From Methylobacter tundripaludum SV96 (GTDB lineage: Bacteria; Pseudomonadota; Gammaproteobacteria; Methylococcales; Methylomonadaceae), in contig NZ_JH109152.1 in the NCBI RefSeq assembly GCF_000190755.2, positions 1,590,167 through 1,654,166 of the forward strand: a stretch of DNA of 64,000 bases, written 5' to 3'. The translations under genes and the position numbers were made by a program. How positions within the stretch are numbered: position 1 is the stretch's first letter; each line of letters starts with the position of its first letter. Below the pieces are notes generated by a model that was not told the DNA's origin, did no database searches, and was given only the letters and a program-made list of their open reading frames with translations. Shown piece after piece: positions 8,306 to 17,246 of the stretch.

Positions 8306-8657
8306 GAAAGAGTCGGCCTATAAGCCGGGTTCTGTCGAGAACAGTCATTCATCTAGGCTGCAAGTCACCCTGCAGCTCAAGCAATCTACCCAGGAACCGC
8401 GCGGGCCACGCGTCTGTCCCTCTATTTGATCTTGCTCCGGGTGGGGTTTACCATGCCACTTCTGTTACCAGTTGCGCGGTGCGCTCTTACCGCACCTTTT
8501 CACCCTTACCGGTCACAAGTGACAGGCGGTATATTTTCTGCGGCACTTTCCGTAGGCTCACGCCTCCCAGGCGTTACCTGGCACCCTGCCCAATGGAGCC
8601 CGGACTTTCCTCCATCTTATCTTGCGATAAAACAGCGACTGTCCAGCCGACTCTTTC
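8306..8657 (-). ncRNA. rnpB: RNase P RNA, bacterial class A
   Basis: Read leftward, the RNA starts GAAAGAGTCGGCTGGACAGT and ends CGGCTTATAGGCCGACTCTTTC, so its ends pair. Conserved blocks match M1 RNA in order: GGAGGAAAGTCCGGGCTCC, GGCAGGGTGCCAGGTAACGCC, AAGGGTGAAA, GGTAAGAGCGCACCGC, GGTAAACCCCACCCGGAGCA and the 3' CTAGATGAATGACTGT and GACAGAACCCGGCTTAT blocks. RNase P RNA is the ribozyme that matures tRNA 5' ends. A -10-like TACACT at 8670-8665 places the start near 8658. Ends are set by pairing and may be off by a few bases. Confidence 0.97.
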
Positions 8658-8761
8658 AGCGCCTAGTGTATCACACATTCACATTAATGCGATATGCGAT
8701 GGCTATATTAATAAGCAAAAAACAGACCAGAAATATGCCTCACTCAGCATTAACGGAACTT

Positions 8762-9631
8762 CTAAGCCTCTTTCGCCTTCTCCATATCCAATGCGGCCTG
8801 ATACAACAATTTCTTCCTGACGCCGGTAATCTCCACGGCTAGTGCAACTGCGGTCTTAATCGAGCACTCGCCCAGCAACACCCTCAATATTTTTTCCTGT
8901 TCAGGCGTAATGATCTGCTCTTTTTTATCGATGGCAGCGCCATCGACAATAACCACAAACTCACCTTTCCTCATATTGGCATCATCTTCAACCAACTTAA
9001 GCGCTTCGCCCAAACTGGTTTTCACGATAGTTTCGTGCAGCTTGGTCAATTCCCTGGCAATAACAATCTGCCGATCCAACGGCAGTATCTCCGCCATATC
9101 CTTTAATGAAGCCAGAATTCGATGACTGGACTCATAAAATACCCAGGTTATCGGACACAGTAACCGTTCACTAAAAAACGCTTTTCGCGCCGACGAGGTT
9201 CTCGGCGAAAAGCCTTCAAATACAAACTGAGTAACCGGCAATCCCGCAGCGGACAATGCAGCGATCAACGCGCAGGCGCCCGGCACAGGCACAACATCGA
9301 CACCCGCATCCTTGACCATTTTCACCAGCGGCATACCCGGATCGCTTAACAGCGGCGTTCCCGCATCAGAAACCAGCGCAATAGACAAACCCTCGCGCAG
9401 CTTTTCCAGCAATCCGGCGGAGGCCTTATCTTCATTATGTTGATGCAACGAAATCAGTTTATTGCTGATGCCATAATGCTGTAGCAGCATTTTTACATGC
9501 CGAGTGTCTTCCGCAGCAATCAAATCAACCTGTTTTAATATTTCAACCGCCCTGAAACTAATATCCGCTAAATTACCTATCGGAGTAGCAACAACGTATA
9601 ATTTGCCGCATTCACTTGACATTCGATACAC
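8762..9631 (-). CDS. rsmI: 16S rRNA (cytidine-1402 2'-O)-methyltransferase RsmI
   Basis: A 289-residue tetrapyrrole-methylase-fold enzyme. Signatures are LYVVATPIGNLADISFRAVE, AAEDTRH and SDAGTPLLSDPG, with a C-terminal domain ending in a Lys/Glu-rich tail. It modifies C1402 of 16S rRNA together with RsmH. A start at 9622 (MSSECGK) is as likely as the one at 9631. It is divergent from lpoA with about 25 bp between them, so their promoters must overlap the coding starts. In E. coli the same pair (yraL, yraM) is also divergent. Confidence 0.96.
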   Translation of the reverse strand: MYRMSSECGKLYVVATPIGNLADISFRAVEILKQVDLIAAEDTRHVKMLLQHYGISNKLISLHQHNEDKASAGLLEKLREGLSIALVSDAGTPLLSDPGMPLVKMVKDAGVDVVPVPGACALIAALSAAGLPVTQFVFEGFSPRTSSARKAFFSERLLCPITWVFYESSHRILASLKDMAEILPLDRQIVIARELTKLHETIVKTSLGEALKLVEDDANMRKGEFVVIVDGAAIDKKEQIITPEQEKILRVLLGECSIKTAVALAVEITGVRKKLLYQAALDMEKAKEA

Positions 9632-9653
9632 TCACTTGAAAATCTCTAAAAAG

Positions 9654-11552
9654 ATGCGACCAAAATATAAGCCGCCATTATTGTGCGCCCTGCTTCCCGG
9701 CCTCTTGTTTTTTTCCGGTTGCGCTGCCACGAATCCCACAGATGCAGAAAATATGGCAATGCAGGAGCGACTGCCTGAGCACGAAGCATTGGTAACACAA
9801 CCCTTAATAAGGAACGACCAGCCGGGTCAAATGGTTGAATTATACCAGCATCCCTCAACGCCATCGTCTCTGGAACAAAATCAGCAGCGCTTACAGTCCG
9901 TCGAATCCTTAATCCAGGCCGGGGACGGCAATTCCGCAAAACAGGGTGCCGACGCCATTAACCCTACCGAGCTGTCGCCCGAACAACATGCTCAGCTGCG
10001 TCTTCTTTATGCCCAGATCCAGCTCAGCTTTGGCGAGGCTGAACAAGCCATTGAAAGCTTGGCCCTGATTCAACCGCAACAGCTGAACCGGGACAATCAG
10101 GTTAAATACTTTCAATCGCAGGCCTTTGCCTACTCATTAACCGGAAACCTGCTGGACAGCGCCAAATCCAGAATTGAGCTGCACCGGCTAATAACGCCTC
10201 CCGCTGAACTTGAAAAAAATCAGGCATCCATTCTTGAAACATTGCGCCTGCTGCCTGACACCGCCTTACAGACCAACCAAACAGACGCCTTAGCCGGTTG
10301 GATGTCTTTGACCATCATTTTAAAAAATATAAACCAGCCTGATTTTGATACTCAAATAAGCCAATGGCGCGCAACCTTTCCGACACATCCTGCCGACTTA
10401 AGCTTCCTGGATCGTCCTCAGGACTCGCCGAAAAATGCGCCCCAAGCCAAAGCAATCGCGCTCTTGTTGCCCGGATCGGGGACTTTCGTCCAAGCCGGTA
10501 AAGCCATCCGTGCTGGGTTTATGGCAGCCTACAACCATGCGGATAACTCGACCAAACCTACCCTTCGATTTTACGACAGCGAACAATCGTCCCCGCAAAC
10601 CTTATATACCCAAGCTGTCGCAGAAGGCGCCCAACTGATCATCGGCCCTCTGGCCAAAGAACAGATCCAAAGCCTGGCCGATACCGTTACCTTTAACATC
10701 CCCGTGCTGGCATTAAATCATATTCCGGGCCTGCAAAAAAACCGGCTCTACCAGTTCAGCCTCAGCCCGCTGGATGATACCGATCAAATCACCCATAAAG
10801 CGTGGGAGGACGGCCATCAAAGAGCACTGATGCTTGTTCCTGAAAACGCGCCGGGCAAACGTATCGCCAACTATCTGACAGAAGACTGGCAAGATCGGGG
10901 CGGCACCGTCCTGGAAACACAAACCTATAACCCCAAGGAAACCGACTTTTCTGCGCCTATTCAAAAGCTGCTTAACCTGGATGAAAGCGAACAACGTTAC
11001 AATAAAATCCTTGCGTTGATACCCGGCGTAAAATACACGCCGAGAAGACGGCAGGATGCCGATGCCATATTGTTAAGCGCCTATAGCGCAGAAGCACGCT
11101 CCATCAATCCCCAACTCCAATTTTATCAAGCGGGCGACCTTCCCGTTTATGCAATGCCTACCGTTTACACCGGACAAGTCAACGCATCGCTGGATACCGA
11201 CCTCAATAAAATAACTTTTTGCGACACCCCTTGGTTATTCAACAAAGCCTATCAGGGAGAACTCAACATGGACGCACTAAAAGAAACCTGGAAGCAATTT
11301 CCCAGCGCTTATTTACGCCTGATTGCAATGGGTATCGATGCCTATAATCTGGCTACACGATTGGATAACCTGGAAACCGATCCCTATCCCGGCGCAACCG
11401 GAAATCTATCGCTGACCGCCGATCAACGCATCAAGCGCCAACTGATCTGCGCCAAGTTCATGGACGGACAACCTGAAATAAGCGGCTTTAGCACCGAAAA
11501 TACCGGAGCGATACCCGAGCCAAAAACCCCGATCAACCATGCTGTTTACTAA
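9654..11552 (+). CDS. lpoA: Penicillin-binding protein activator LpoA (YraM), outer-membrane lipoprotein
   Basis: LpoA activates PBP1A from the outer membrane. I start it at the ATG 9654, which gives a short lipoprotein signal peptide with lipobox FFSG-Cys near residue 22; the longer open frame from 9504 runs through rsmI. Residues about 60-250 look like helical TPR-type repeats. About 270-600 form a periplasmic-binding-protein-like domain (AIALLLPGSGTFVQAGKAIRAGFMAAY, IIGPLAKEQIQSLA). The 632-residue length fits. Its 3' end overlaps yraN by 14 bases. Context (rsmI, yraN) is the classical one. Confidence 0.94.
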   Translation: MRPKYKPPLLCALLPGLLFFSGCAATNPTDAENMAMQERLPEHEALVTQPLIRNDQPGQMVELYQHPSTPSSLEQNQQRLQSVESLIQAGDGNSAKQGADAINPTELSPEQHAQLRLLYAQIQLSFGEAEQAIESLALIQPQQLNRDNQVKYFQSQAFAYSLTGNLLDSAKSRIELHRLITPPAELEKNQASILETLRLLPDTALQTNQTDALAGWMSLTIILKNINQPDFDTQISQWRATFPTHPADLSFLDRPQDSPKNAPQAKAIALLLPGSGTFVQAGKAIRAGFMAAYNHADNSTKPTLRFYDSEQSSPQTLYTQAVAEGAQLIIGPLAKEQIQSLADTVTFNIPVLALNHIPGLQKNRLYQFSLSPLDDTDQITHKAWEDGHQRALMLVPENAPGKRIANYLTEDWQDRGGTVLETQTYNPKETDFSAPIQKLLNLDESEQRYNKILALIPGVKYTPRRRQDADAILLSAYSAEARSINPQLQFYQAGDLPVYAMPTVYTGQVNASLDTDLNKITFCDTPWLFNKAYQGELNMDALKETWKQFPSAYLRLIAMGIDAYNLATRLDNLETDPYPGATGNLSLTADQRIKRQLICAKFMDGQPEISGFSTENTGAIPEPKTPINHAVY

Positions 11553-11904
11553 GCTCAAGACCAAAGCGGCGCATTTACTTCGCGGCGAAAGCGCCGAGGA
11601 ACAAGCCCACGATTTCCTGATCGACAAAGGACTCAAGCCGGTGTGCCGGAATTTCCGCTGCAAACAAGGCGAACTCGATTTAATAATGACCGACAAACTG
11701 ACACTGGTTATCATCGAAGTCCGGTTTCGTAAAACCGATAAATACGGCAGCGCCGTTGAGAGCATCACCCGCGCCAAACAATCCCGTATCATAGCGGCAA
11801 CGCATATTTACCTGTCATCCCACAAAACAGACGGTCCTATCCGCTTTGACGTGGTTGCCATTTCCGGCAATGGCAACATCGACTGGGTACAAAATGCGTT
11901 TTAA
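11539..11904 (+). CDS. yraN: YraN / UPF0102 family nuclease-fold protein
   Basis: A 121-residue protein with the UPF0102 pattern: GESAEEQAHDFLIDKGLKPVCRNFRC, then GELDLIM and VIIEVRFRK, the E/D...D...E-x-K-like metal site of restriction-endonuclease-fold proteins (here ExR). It overlaps the end of lpoA by 14 bases, so it is co-translated. In E. coli it is followed by diaA; here an 11-kb block of unrelated leftward genes intervenes. The molecular role of the family is not settled. Confidence 0.92.
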   Translation: MLFTKLKTKAAHLLRGESAEEQAHDFLIDKGLKPVCRNFRCKQGELDLIMTDKLTLVIIEVRFRKTDKYGSAVESITRAKQSRIIAATHIYLSSHKTDGPIRFDVVAISGNGNIDWVQNAF

Positions 11905-11936
11905 ATCGCCACGCGACCAGCCAAGCGCTTGCAGGA

Positions 11937-12896
11937 TCATGACCGGCGGCGATCGATCAACACATCGCCGTTTTTGCCGCGCTTAATATCAACCGGTAAA
12001 ACCGCTTCCAGGGTGGAAAGAAAACGCTCAAGATCGTTATTGTCGAAAACCCCGCCAAGCGTCAAACCGTTCAGGGACGGGTCGACAAGACGGACATGCA
12101 CCGGATGATAACGCTCCAGCTCCCTGGCCACTTCCGACAACAGCGTATTGCGAAAAATCAGCTTGCGGTTTCGCCAAACGGCAAAGGTTTTGACATCGGC
12201 GGCTGCGGGTTCGGAAAGGACGGTGGCGGCATTGTAGGTCATCATCCGCCCGGCCTCGGTTTGGCGTTGCTCGCCTGTCGCCGGTAAACGAAGATCAATC
12301 GCGCCTTCCAATACCGAAATCCGGTTTGCCGACGGGCCGATTGCGACATCGAAGCGGGTGCCGATGTCGCGAAGCTTGCCGCCTCCGGCCGATACTTCAA
12401 AAGGACGCCACTTGCCGGGAGCCACACTGAACAAGGCTTCGCCGCGCACCAACTCCAGCGACCGGCCTAGCCAACTGTAATGAACGGCAAGCTCGGTATC
12501 CGAGTTAAGTTCAACCAGCGAACCGTCGGCCAGAGTTATTTGCCGCAACTCGCCTTTTGCGGTCTGAAACACGCTGTCGTCGACTAAAGGCCAACCTTCC
12601 TTGATGCCGAGCCCGACGGCAAACAGCAGACTAGCGGCGCTAGCCAACATCAAAGGGCGGTACAACAATCGCAAGCGACTTGTTTTTTTACGCGCGATGG
12701 ACAATTCGGCCTGCGGACAAGGCAATCCTCCCCAAGCGCGCTCTACTTGCTCATAGATACGGCGGTGCCTAGGATCGGCGGCAAGCCACTGCTCAAATCT
12801 CTGCCGCTCGGCAACGGCAAAAGCCCCGGACTGCTTGCGCACCAACCAGTCAATGGCCTGCTGCCGGACGGTGCTGGAATGAGGTTGTTCTATCAT
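11937..12896 (-). CDS. FecR-family anti-sigma / sigma regulator
   Basis: A 319-residue inner-membrane regulator: an N-terminal DUF4880-type domain (about residues 11-55; AIDWLVRKQSGAF, FEQWLAADPRHRRIYEQVERAW), one membrane span (about 80-97), a periplasmic FecR domain (about 110-205; ELRQITLADGSLVELNSDTEL, LVRGEALFSVA, FDVAI) and a C-terminal DUF4974/STN-like domain (about 240-310). Such proteins pass a signal from a TonB receptor carrying an STN domain to an ECF sigma factor. Both partners are here: the sigma gene just upstream and an STN receptor at 20421-22742. Specific inducer unknown. Confidence 0.9.
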   Translation of the reverse strand: MIEQPHSSTVRQQAIDWLVRKQSGAFAVAERQRFEQWLAADPRHRRIYEQVERAWGGLPCPQAELSIARKKTSRLRLLYRPLMLASAASLLFAVGLGIKEGWPLVDDSVFQTAKGELRQITLADGSLVELNSDTELAVHYSWLGRSLELVRGEALFSVAPGKWRPFEVSAGGGKLRDIGTRFDVAIGPSANRISVLEGAIDLRLPATGEQRQTEAGRMMTYNAATVLSEPAAADVKTFAVWRNRKLIFRNTLLSEVARELERYHPVHVRLVDPSLNGLTLGGVFDNNDLERFLSTLEAVLPVDIKRGKNGDVLIDRRRS

Positions 12897-12937
12897 AAAT
12901 TGTCATTATTATTCGATAAGTCCACATAATACTTGCC

Positions 12938-12973
12938 GGGAACCGTTTAAAAAACTTTATAACGGCGGTTCCC
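12938..12973. other. Hairpin between sigma factor and fecR-like gene
   Basis: GGGAACCG at 12938-12945 pairs perfectly with CGGTTCCC at 12966-12973 around a 20-nt AT-rich loop. It lies in the 152-bp gap between the sigma gene stop and the fecR-like start. It may tune read-through into fecR; no T-run follows on the transcribed strand. Confidence 0.4.
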
Positions 12974-13048
12974 CGACGCTTTCAAGAAACAACGGTTATT
13001 TTGTCAGGTTCTTGATGCCAGGCACAAGCGCCATAAATCGCCTAACCA

Positions 13049-13552
13049 TTAAAACTCAAGACAGCTCAGGCAATGATCGAAGGCTTTAGCGATATAACGT
13101 TGTACTGTCTTGTCGGAAATCCCCATGAATTGAGCGATTTCCATATGCGACAGGCCGTCGAAACGATTCAGCAGGAATGCCTGACGGTGATCCGCAGGCA
13201 ATTGCGCCAGCGCATCGCGAAATTTTTTCAACCGCTCCGTCCCGCACAAACTGTCCTCCGGTCCCAGTAGACTGGTAATCGTCCTGTCTTCAATCTCTTC
13301 ATAATTGTCGCATTGGCGGTAACTTTGTTTGCGGACATGGTCGACGACCAGATTGGTGGCGATCCTGAATAAAAAGGCGCGAGGCTTGATAATGGTGGCC
13401 GACAGCGGATAGGTCAGCGCACGCAAATAAACTTCCTGAACCAGATCGTCGGCGTCCGGTTCGCCCACCTTTCGGCAAAAAAATACCAGCAGATCGGATG
13501 AGTAATGCTGAAACCAACCCTGCAAAATATTGCGGGATATTTTTTCTGTCAT
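13049..13552 (-). CDS. ECF-type RNA polymerase sigma factor, FecI-like
   Basis: A 167-residue sigma factor with region 2 (DADDLVQEVYLRAL, PRAFLFRIATNLVVDHVRKQ) and region 4 (LAQLPADHRQAFLLNRFDGLSHMEIAQFMGISDKTVQRYIAKA), the helix-turn-helix that reads the -35 element. Size and sequence fit the FecI group, which is controlled by a FecR partner encoded next door. Its likely targets are the TonB receptor and peptide operon upstream; I can only see a weak GGAAAT -35-like site before the receptor gene. Best-supported role: sensing an extracellular ligand imported by the STN receptor. Confidence 0.92.
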   Translation of the reverse strand: MTEKISRNILQGWFQHYSSDLLVFFCRKVGEPDADDLVQEVYLRALTYPLSATIIKPRAFLFRIATNLVVDHVRKQSYRQCDNYEEIEDRTITSLLGPEDSLCGTERLKKFRDALAQLPADHRQAFLLNRFDGLSHMEIAQFMGISDKTVQRYIAKAFDHCLSCLEF

Positions 13553-13727
13553 AATCGGGCGCCCTTTGTCAGCATATTATTCAAGCTAGACAAGCAGGAT
13601 GCGCGCCAACATTGCAATCCTTGCAATTCAATTGGTTATTGTTTTTGTTGAGCATTTTGTTGCGTGAAAAAACACAAAACAGGTGATATGGCCTATTTTC
13701 AGCAGCGCCAGACAGACCTCTTGCCGG

Positions 13728-14480
13728 TTACCAGAGGAAATTGCGGAACCTGCGCCTGAACGACCAGTCGGCAATTGCGAATAACAACAGCAGCACACAC
13801 ATCCCGCCGATGGCGATGCTTGCCGGATCGAGAGCGGACGGCTGGCTGCCGTAGACGATGCGCAAAGCTTCGCTGAGATAGGTGGTCGGCAGCAGCAACG
13901 CCACGATATTCCAGGGCTCGGGCAGCATCGCGTAACTGAAGAAAGTACAGCCCAGAAACATCATCGGCATCAGCAAGAAAGCGATGAAATCCTGTGCCTT
14001 GGCAGGTGTCTGCGGCAACGTGTATCCGATGCAGCCGAGCAGAGAGAAAACCGTCGCACCGTAAATCAGGCAAACCAGATCGGCAGACAACGATACCGGC
14101 ACGTAGCCCAATAGTCCGTAAATCAGCAGATTGCCGATCAGACCTGCGGCGGTTGCAGTCACCACCGTGCCGGTAATCCACGCCAGCATCAGGCTTCTGA
14201 GCGTCAACGGCGCCAGCAGCCAGCCTTCCATGCTGCGAAAATAATAGCCCCGGGTCAAGATCCCGCCGATATTGCTCAGCGCCGCGCTCATCACCAGCAT
14301 CGAGACGATGCCGGGCGCGACAACCAGCGAATAATCGCTATCCGGTAACGCCCGGCCCAGGATTTTGCCGAAAACGAGCAGGTAAATCAGCGGTTGGAAC
14401 AACATCCGGAACAGCGCAGAACGCCAGTTATCCAAAGATTCGCCCAAGGCGCGGCCGACAAACGCCCAAAAGCCGCTCAT
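13728..14480 (-). CDS. ABC-2 type transporter permease
   Basis: A 250-residue integral membrane protein with six hydrophobic segments, of the NodJ/DrrB-like ABC-2 family (FQPLIYLLVFGKILG, LRSLMLAWITGTVVTATAAGL, FLLMPMMFLGCTFFSYAMLPEPW near the C-terminal half). I start it at ATG 14480, giving an ATGA overlap with the ATPase stop; the frame extends upstream only through the ATPase gene. With the ATPase it would form an exporter. In this block the natural cargo is the modified peptide or a derivative; that is inference. Confidence 0.9.
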   Translation of the reverse strand: MSGFWAFVGRALGESLDNWRSALFRMLFQPLIYLLVFGKILGRALPDSDYSLVVAPGIVSMLVMSAALSNIGGILTRGYYFRSMEGWLLAPLTLRSLMLAWITGTVVTATAAGLIGNLLIYGLLGYVPVSLSADLVCLIYGATVFSLLGCIGYTLPQTPAKAQDFIAFLLMPMMFLGCTFFSYAMLPEPWNIVALLLPTTYLSEALRIVYGSQPSALDPASIAIGGMCVLLLLFAIADWSFRRRFRNFLW

Positions 14481-15202
14481 TGCCCGGCCTCGGAGGTCAA
14501 TGCATGGAAACGGCTTTCCAAAGATTCCTCGCCGTCCAGCTTCAACAGCCGGCCTTGATGGATTAATTCGACGCGGTCGCACAGACGCTCGGCTTCTTCA
14601 AAATGATGCGTAGACAACAGCGTCGTGCCGCCGGCCAGCGAAAAGGCGCGAATCCTGTCCCAAACCACGGCTCGAACCGACGGATCGAGCGCATTGGTCG
14701 GCTCGTCCAGAATCAACACTTTAGGTTCGGTGATAAAGGCTCTGGCAATCATCACTTTGCGTTTGTTGCCGCCGGATAACTGGTGGATCTTTTGCTGCGC
14801 GGCTTGTTCAAGCTGGAGCACCGCCAGCCATTCGTCGATGCGCCGCTTGGCTTGGCGGCGCGGAACGGAAAAATAGCTGCAATGGCGTTCCAGATTTTTG
14901 CGCACCGTCAACGGCTGATCGAGGTTGATGTCCTGAGAAACAACGCCCAGATAGCGCTTGATCTCATGAGCTTTGCTGCGACCGTCTATGCCCAGCACCG
15001 TCAAACGCCCCCGGCTGGGTTGCAGCAGTCCGCAGAGTATCTTCAGCAACGTGGTTTTGCCCGCGCCGTTCTGCCCCAGCAATCCCAGCACTTCGCCGCA
15101 AGCCACTTGCAGATTGATGCCGTCGAGGGCGAGATGGCCGTTAGGGTAGCGCTTGGTTATGTTGTCGGCATCGATGTCCCAGCTGCTCGTCGACGTTCTC
15201 AA
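14477..15202 (-). CDS. ABC transporter ATP-binding protein (exporter type)
   Basis: A 241-residue nucleotide-binding domain: Walker A GQNGAGKTT, Q-loop VVSQDINL, signature LSGGNKRKVMIARA, Walker B VLILDEPTNALDP and the switch His in LLSTHHFEEAE. It resembles the DrrA/NodI/CcmA-like group that pairs with ABC-2 permeases. ATGA-type overlaps join it to the TonB receptor gene upstream (15199-15202) and to the permease downstream, so the three are one transcription unit. Confidence 0.93.
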   Translation of the reverse strand: MRTSTSSWDIDADNITKRYPNGHLALDGINLQVACGEVLGLLGQNGAGKTTLLKILCGLLQPSRGRLTVLGIDGRSKAHEIKRYLGVVSQDINLDQPLTVRKNLERHCSYFSVPRRQAKRRIDEWLAVLQLEQAAQQKIHQLSGGNKRKVMIARAFITEPKVLILDEPTNALDPSVRAVVWDRIRAFSLAGGTTLLSTHHFEEAERLCDRVELIHQGRLLKLDGEESLESRFHALTSEAGQ

Positions 15203-17082
15203 AAATTGACTCCTATTTCGCCGCGCACGATACGGCCGGGATCACTTTGGAACAGGCTTTTTTCAAAACGGTTGTCGAGCAGGTTGTTGACCGCCAGCGT
15301 CAGGTTGACGCTGTGCTTGTCGATGCCGATTTTCTTGGTGACCAAAAAGTCCAGCGTCGTATAAGCCTTGTTAAGCCAGGCATAGCCGTTGGCGTCGCGG
15401 CCCAGATTGCGAAAATCCATGTATTGCTCCGATTCGTGATGCAGATTAAGCCGGGTTGTCAGGCCGGGAATGCCGGTGTACGTCAATACCGCATTAATCC
15501 GGTGGCGCGGCTGGAACGCCAGTTCGTTGCCGATAATCGCGCTGTTCAGACTCTCGGTGATTTTGGTCGTGGTCAAGGTGTAATTAAGCGCCAGATTCCA
15601 AGCATCCACCAGGCTCTGATTGATGCTCAATTCCAGCCCTTTCGATTCCGATGCGCCGAGATTGACGGTCTGCTTGATGTTCGGCGTACCGGAAGTCACC
15701 AGGCTTTCCATCTTGTCGGTCCAGCGGGTGTAGAACCAGGTTAATTCCGCCTTGCCGCCCTGCCAACTGGCTTCGGTGCCGAAATCCAACGTGGTCGATT
15801 GCTCGGGCTTCAATGTGGGGTTCGGCAGAACGACGTAATTAGGCCGCGTCTGCCGGAAATACAGCGTGGCCGGATCGGGCGGCATGAAGCCGGTGGCTGC
15901 CGAACTGCGCAAGGTCAGCCAGGGCAAGGTTTTCCAGGACAGCGCCAGCTTGGGATTGAAGGCTTTCTTGAACGCATCGGGCTCGCGGCTGTCCAGACCC
16001 GCATCGTAAATCGATATGCCGGAATAATCGTATTGATCGTAGCGGCCGCTGGCATCCAGATGCCAGTCGTCCCAAAAATCCAGCCCGTAGCCGCCGAACA
16101 GGCCGATCCGGTTCACCGTGCTGTCCATCGCGAATAAACGCTGGCCGTTGCTTGCCAGACGTTGCTCGATACCGGCCTGATTGACCGCGTAAACCAGCCC
16201 GGCGTTGAAATTGCGGTAATCGGCCTGCACTTCCAGGTTGACGCTGTTTTCGGTTTCGGGGCCTTGCATATACAGCGCCAAATTTTCCGTGCCGCCGACG
16301 TCGCGAAACACATCGGTACGGTTGTCTTCGTACATCAGCTTGCCGTTCAGTTTCAGCTCGCCGAAGCGCATTTCCGAGAACAATTTCGGCCGCACCGTGG
16401 TGTATTCGTTGTAATTATTGGGGCGGCCGTAATTGCGGGTCTGTTCCAGGTAGTTGAGTTCCGCGCCGACGGTCAGCCAGTCGTTGCGATAGCCGGCCTT
16501 GATGTCGCCGCCGCGCTTGGCGAACCCGCTATGCTGGGTTTGCGCCATCGACAGTAGCGGACTGTTATCGCGCTGGATCATCCAACGGTTGCTGAGGCTG
16601 TCTTCAAAGCTGGCACGAACATCAATGCCGCCGACAGCGCCTGAGCCAATGGCCCGGCTGTAATGACTGTCCAGGCTGTCGTAGCCTTGTACCAGCCCCA
16701 GCTCCCACTGCGGTTTGGCCTGCAACGTGGTGATGATGATCGCCCCGCCCAACGCGTCTGCGCCGTAGCGGTTGGAGGCGGCGCCGCGGATAATTTCGAT
16801 AGTGGCGACATCCTGCGGTTTGATTTTTTCCAGTTCAGTTACCGCGCCGCCACGCGAAAAGCCGTCGACGTATAGCGCTATCTTGGGTACGCCGCGCAAA
16901 CTCAGCGCCCCGGAGCTGTCGCCGAGACCGCCGCGCTTGCGCAACAGCTCCATCAGACTGGCCGGTTTTTCCCGCTCGATCTCCGCAGCACTGATGATTT
17001 CCCGGCTGTTATCGGCCAAGGCTGTCCCCAAGCAACATAGCAGCAGGCAAGCCCGAAACATCCGTCTAAGGATTTGGGCCAC
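15199..17082 (-). CDS. TonB-dependent outer-membrane receptor without STN domain
   Basis: A plug domain (EIISAAEIEREKPASLMELLRKRGG, LSLRGVPKIALYVDGF, IEIIRGAASNRYGADALGGAIIIT) is followed by a 22-strand-type barrel ending GRIVRGEIGVNF, with the usual C-terminal Phe. The open frame reaches 17361, but that part runs through palindromic repeats. I choose GTG 17082-17080, which has GGGAAG six bases upstream; ATG 17061 is the alternative. Either gives a signal peptide (FRACLLLCCLGTALA). It follows the beta-propeller gene after a 164-bp palindromic spacer and overlaps the ABC ATPase gene. The ligand is unknown; context suggests uptake of the system's own product or its metal or substrate complex. 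Confidence 0.9.
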   Translation of the reverse strand: MAQILRRMFRACLLLCCLGTALADNSREIISAAEIEREKPASLMELLRKRGGLGDSSGALSLRGVPKIALYVDGFSRGGAVTELEKIKPQDVATIEIIRGAASNRYGADALGGAIIITTLQAKPQWELGLVQGYDSLDSHYSRAIGSGAVGGIDVRASFEDSLSNRWMIQRDNSPLLSMAQTQHSGFAKRGGDIKAGYRNDWLTVGAELNYLEQTRNYGRPNNYNEYTTVRPKLFSEMRFGELKLNGKLMYEDNRTDVFRDVGGTENLALYMQGPETENSVNLEVQADYRNFNAGLVYAVNQAGIEQRLASNGQRLFAMDSTVNRIGLFGGYGLDFWDDWHLDASGRYDQYDYSGISIYDAGLDSREPDAFKKAFNPKLALSWKTLPWLTLRSSAATGFMPPDPATLYFRQTRPNYVVLPNPTLKPEQSTTLDFGTEASWQGGKAELTWFYTRWTDKMESLVTSGTPNIKQTVNLGASESKGLELSINQSLVDAWNLALNYTLTTTKITESLNSAIIGNELAFQPRHRINAVLTYTGIPGLTTRLNLHHESEQYMDFRNLGRDANGYAWLNKAYTTLDFLVTKKIGIDKHSVNLTLAVNNLLDNRFEKSLFQSDPGRIVRGEIGVNF

Positions 17083-17243
17083 AATAACTTCCCGAAACTT
17101 GAACTTATCGTTCCCACGCTCCGCGTGGGAATGCAGTCTGAACCGCTCTGCGGTTCGGGTTCGGGACGCCGGAGCGTCCCTCACTGGGTTCCCACGCAGA
17201 GCGTGGGAACCATAAGAGGAAGTTATTTTTTGCCAAATCCTAA
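17067..17243. repeat. Nested palindromic element filling the propeller-receptor gap
   Basis: Outer arms 17067-17092 and 17218-17243 are inverted repeats (21 of 26 pair; AGGATTTGG and AATAACTTCC shared). Between them lie four back-to-back palindromes: TTCCCACGCTCCGCGTGGGAA (17111-17131), GAACCG/CGGTTC (17140-17156), GGGACGCCGGAGCGTCCC (17163-17180) and GTTCCCACGC/GCGTGGGAAC (17188-17210). The right arm ends 3 bp from the propeller stop, and the left arm covers the receptor start. REP-like; possibly an mRNA stability or attenuation structure. Confidence 0.8.
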
Positions 17244-17246
17244 GCA

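Noticed and set aside
8076-8348. 90-codon minus-strand frame
   Set aside because: It begins inside rnpB, has no family resemblance and no good ribosome site.
9755-9790. Possible element copy in lpoA (GCAATGCAGGAGCGACTGCC)
   Set aside because: It resembles part of the 48-nt element but lacks the diagnostic CTACCTCCTGCATCC block; likely chance.
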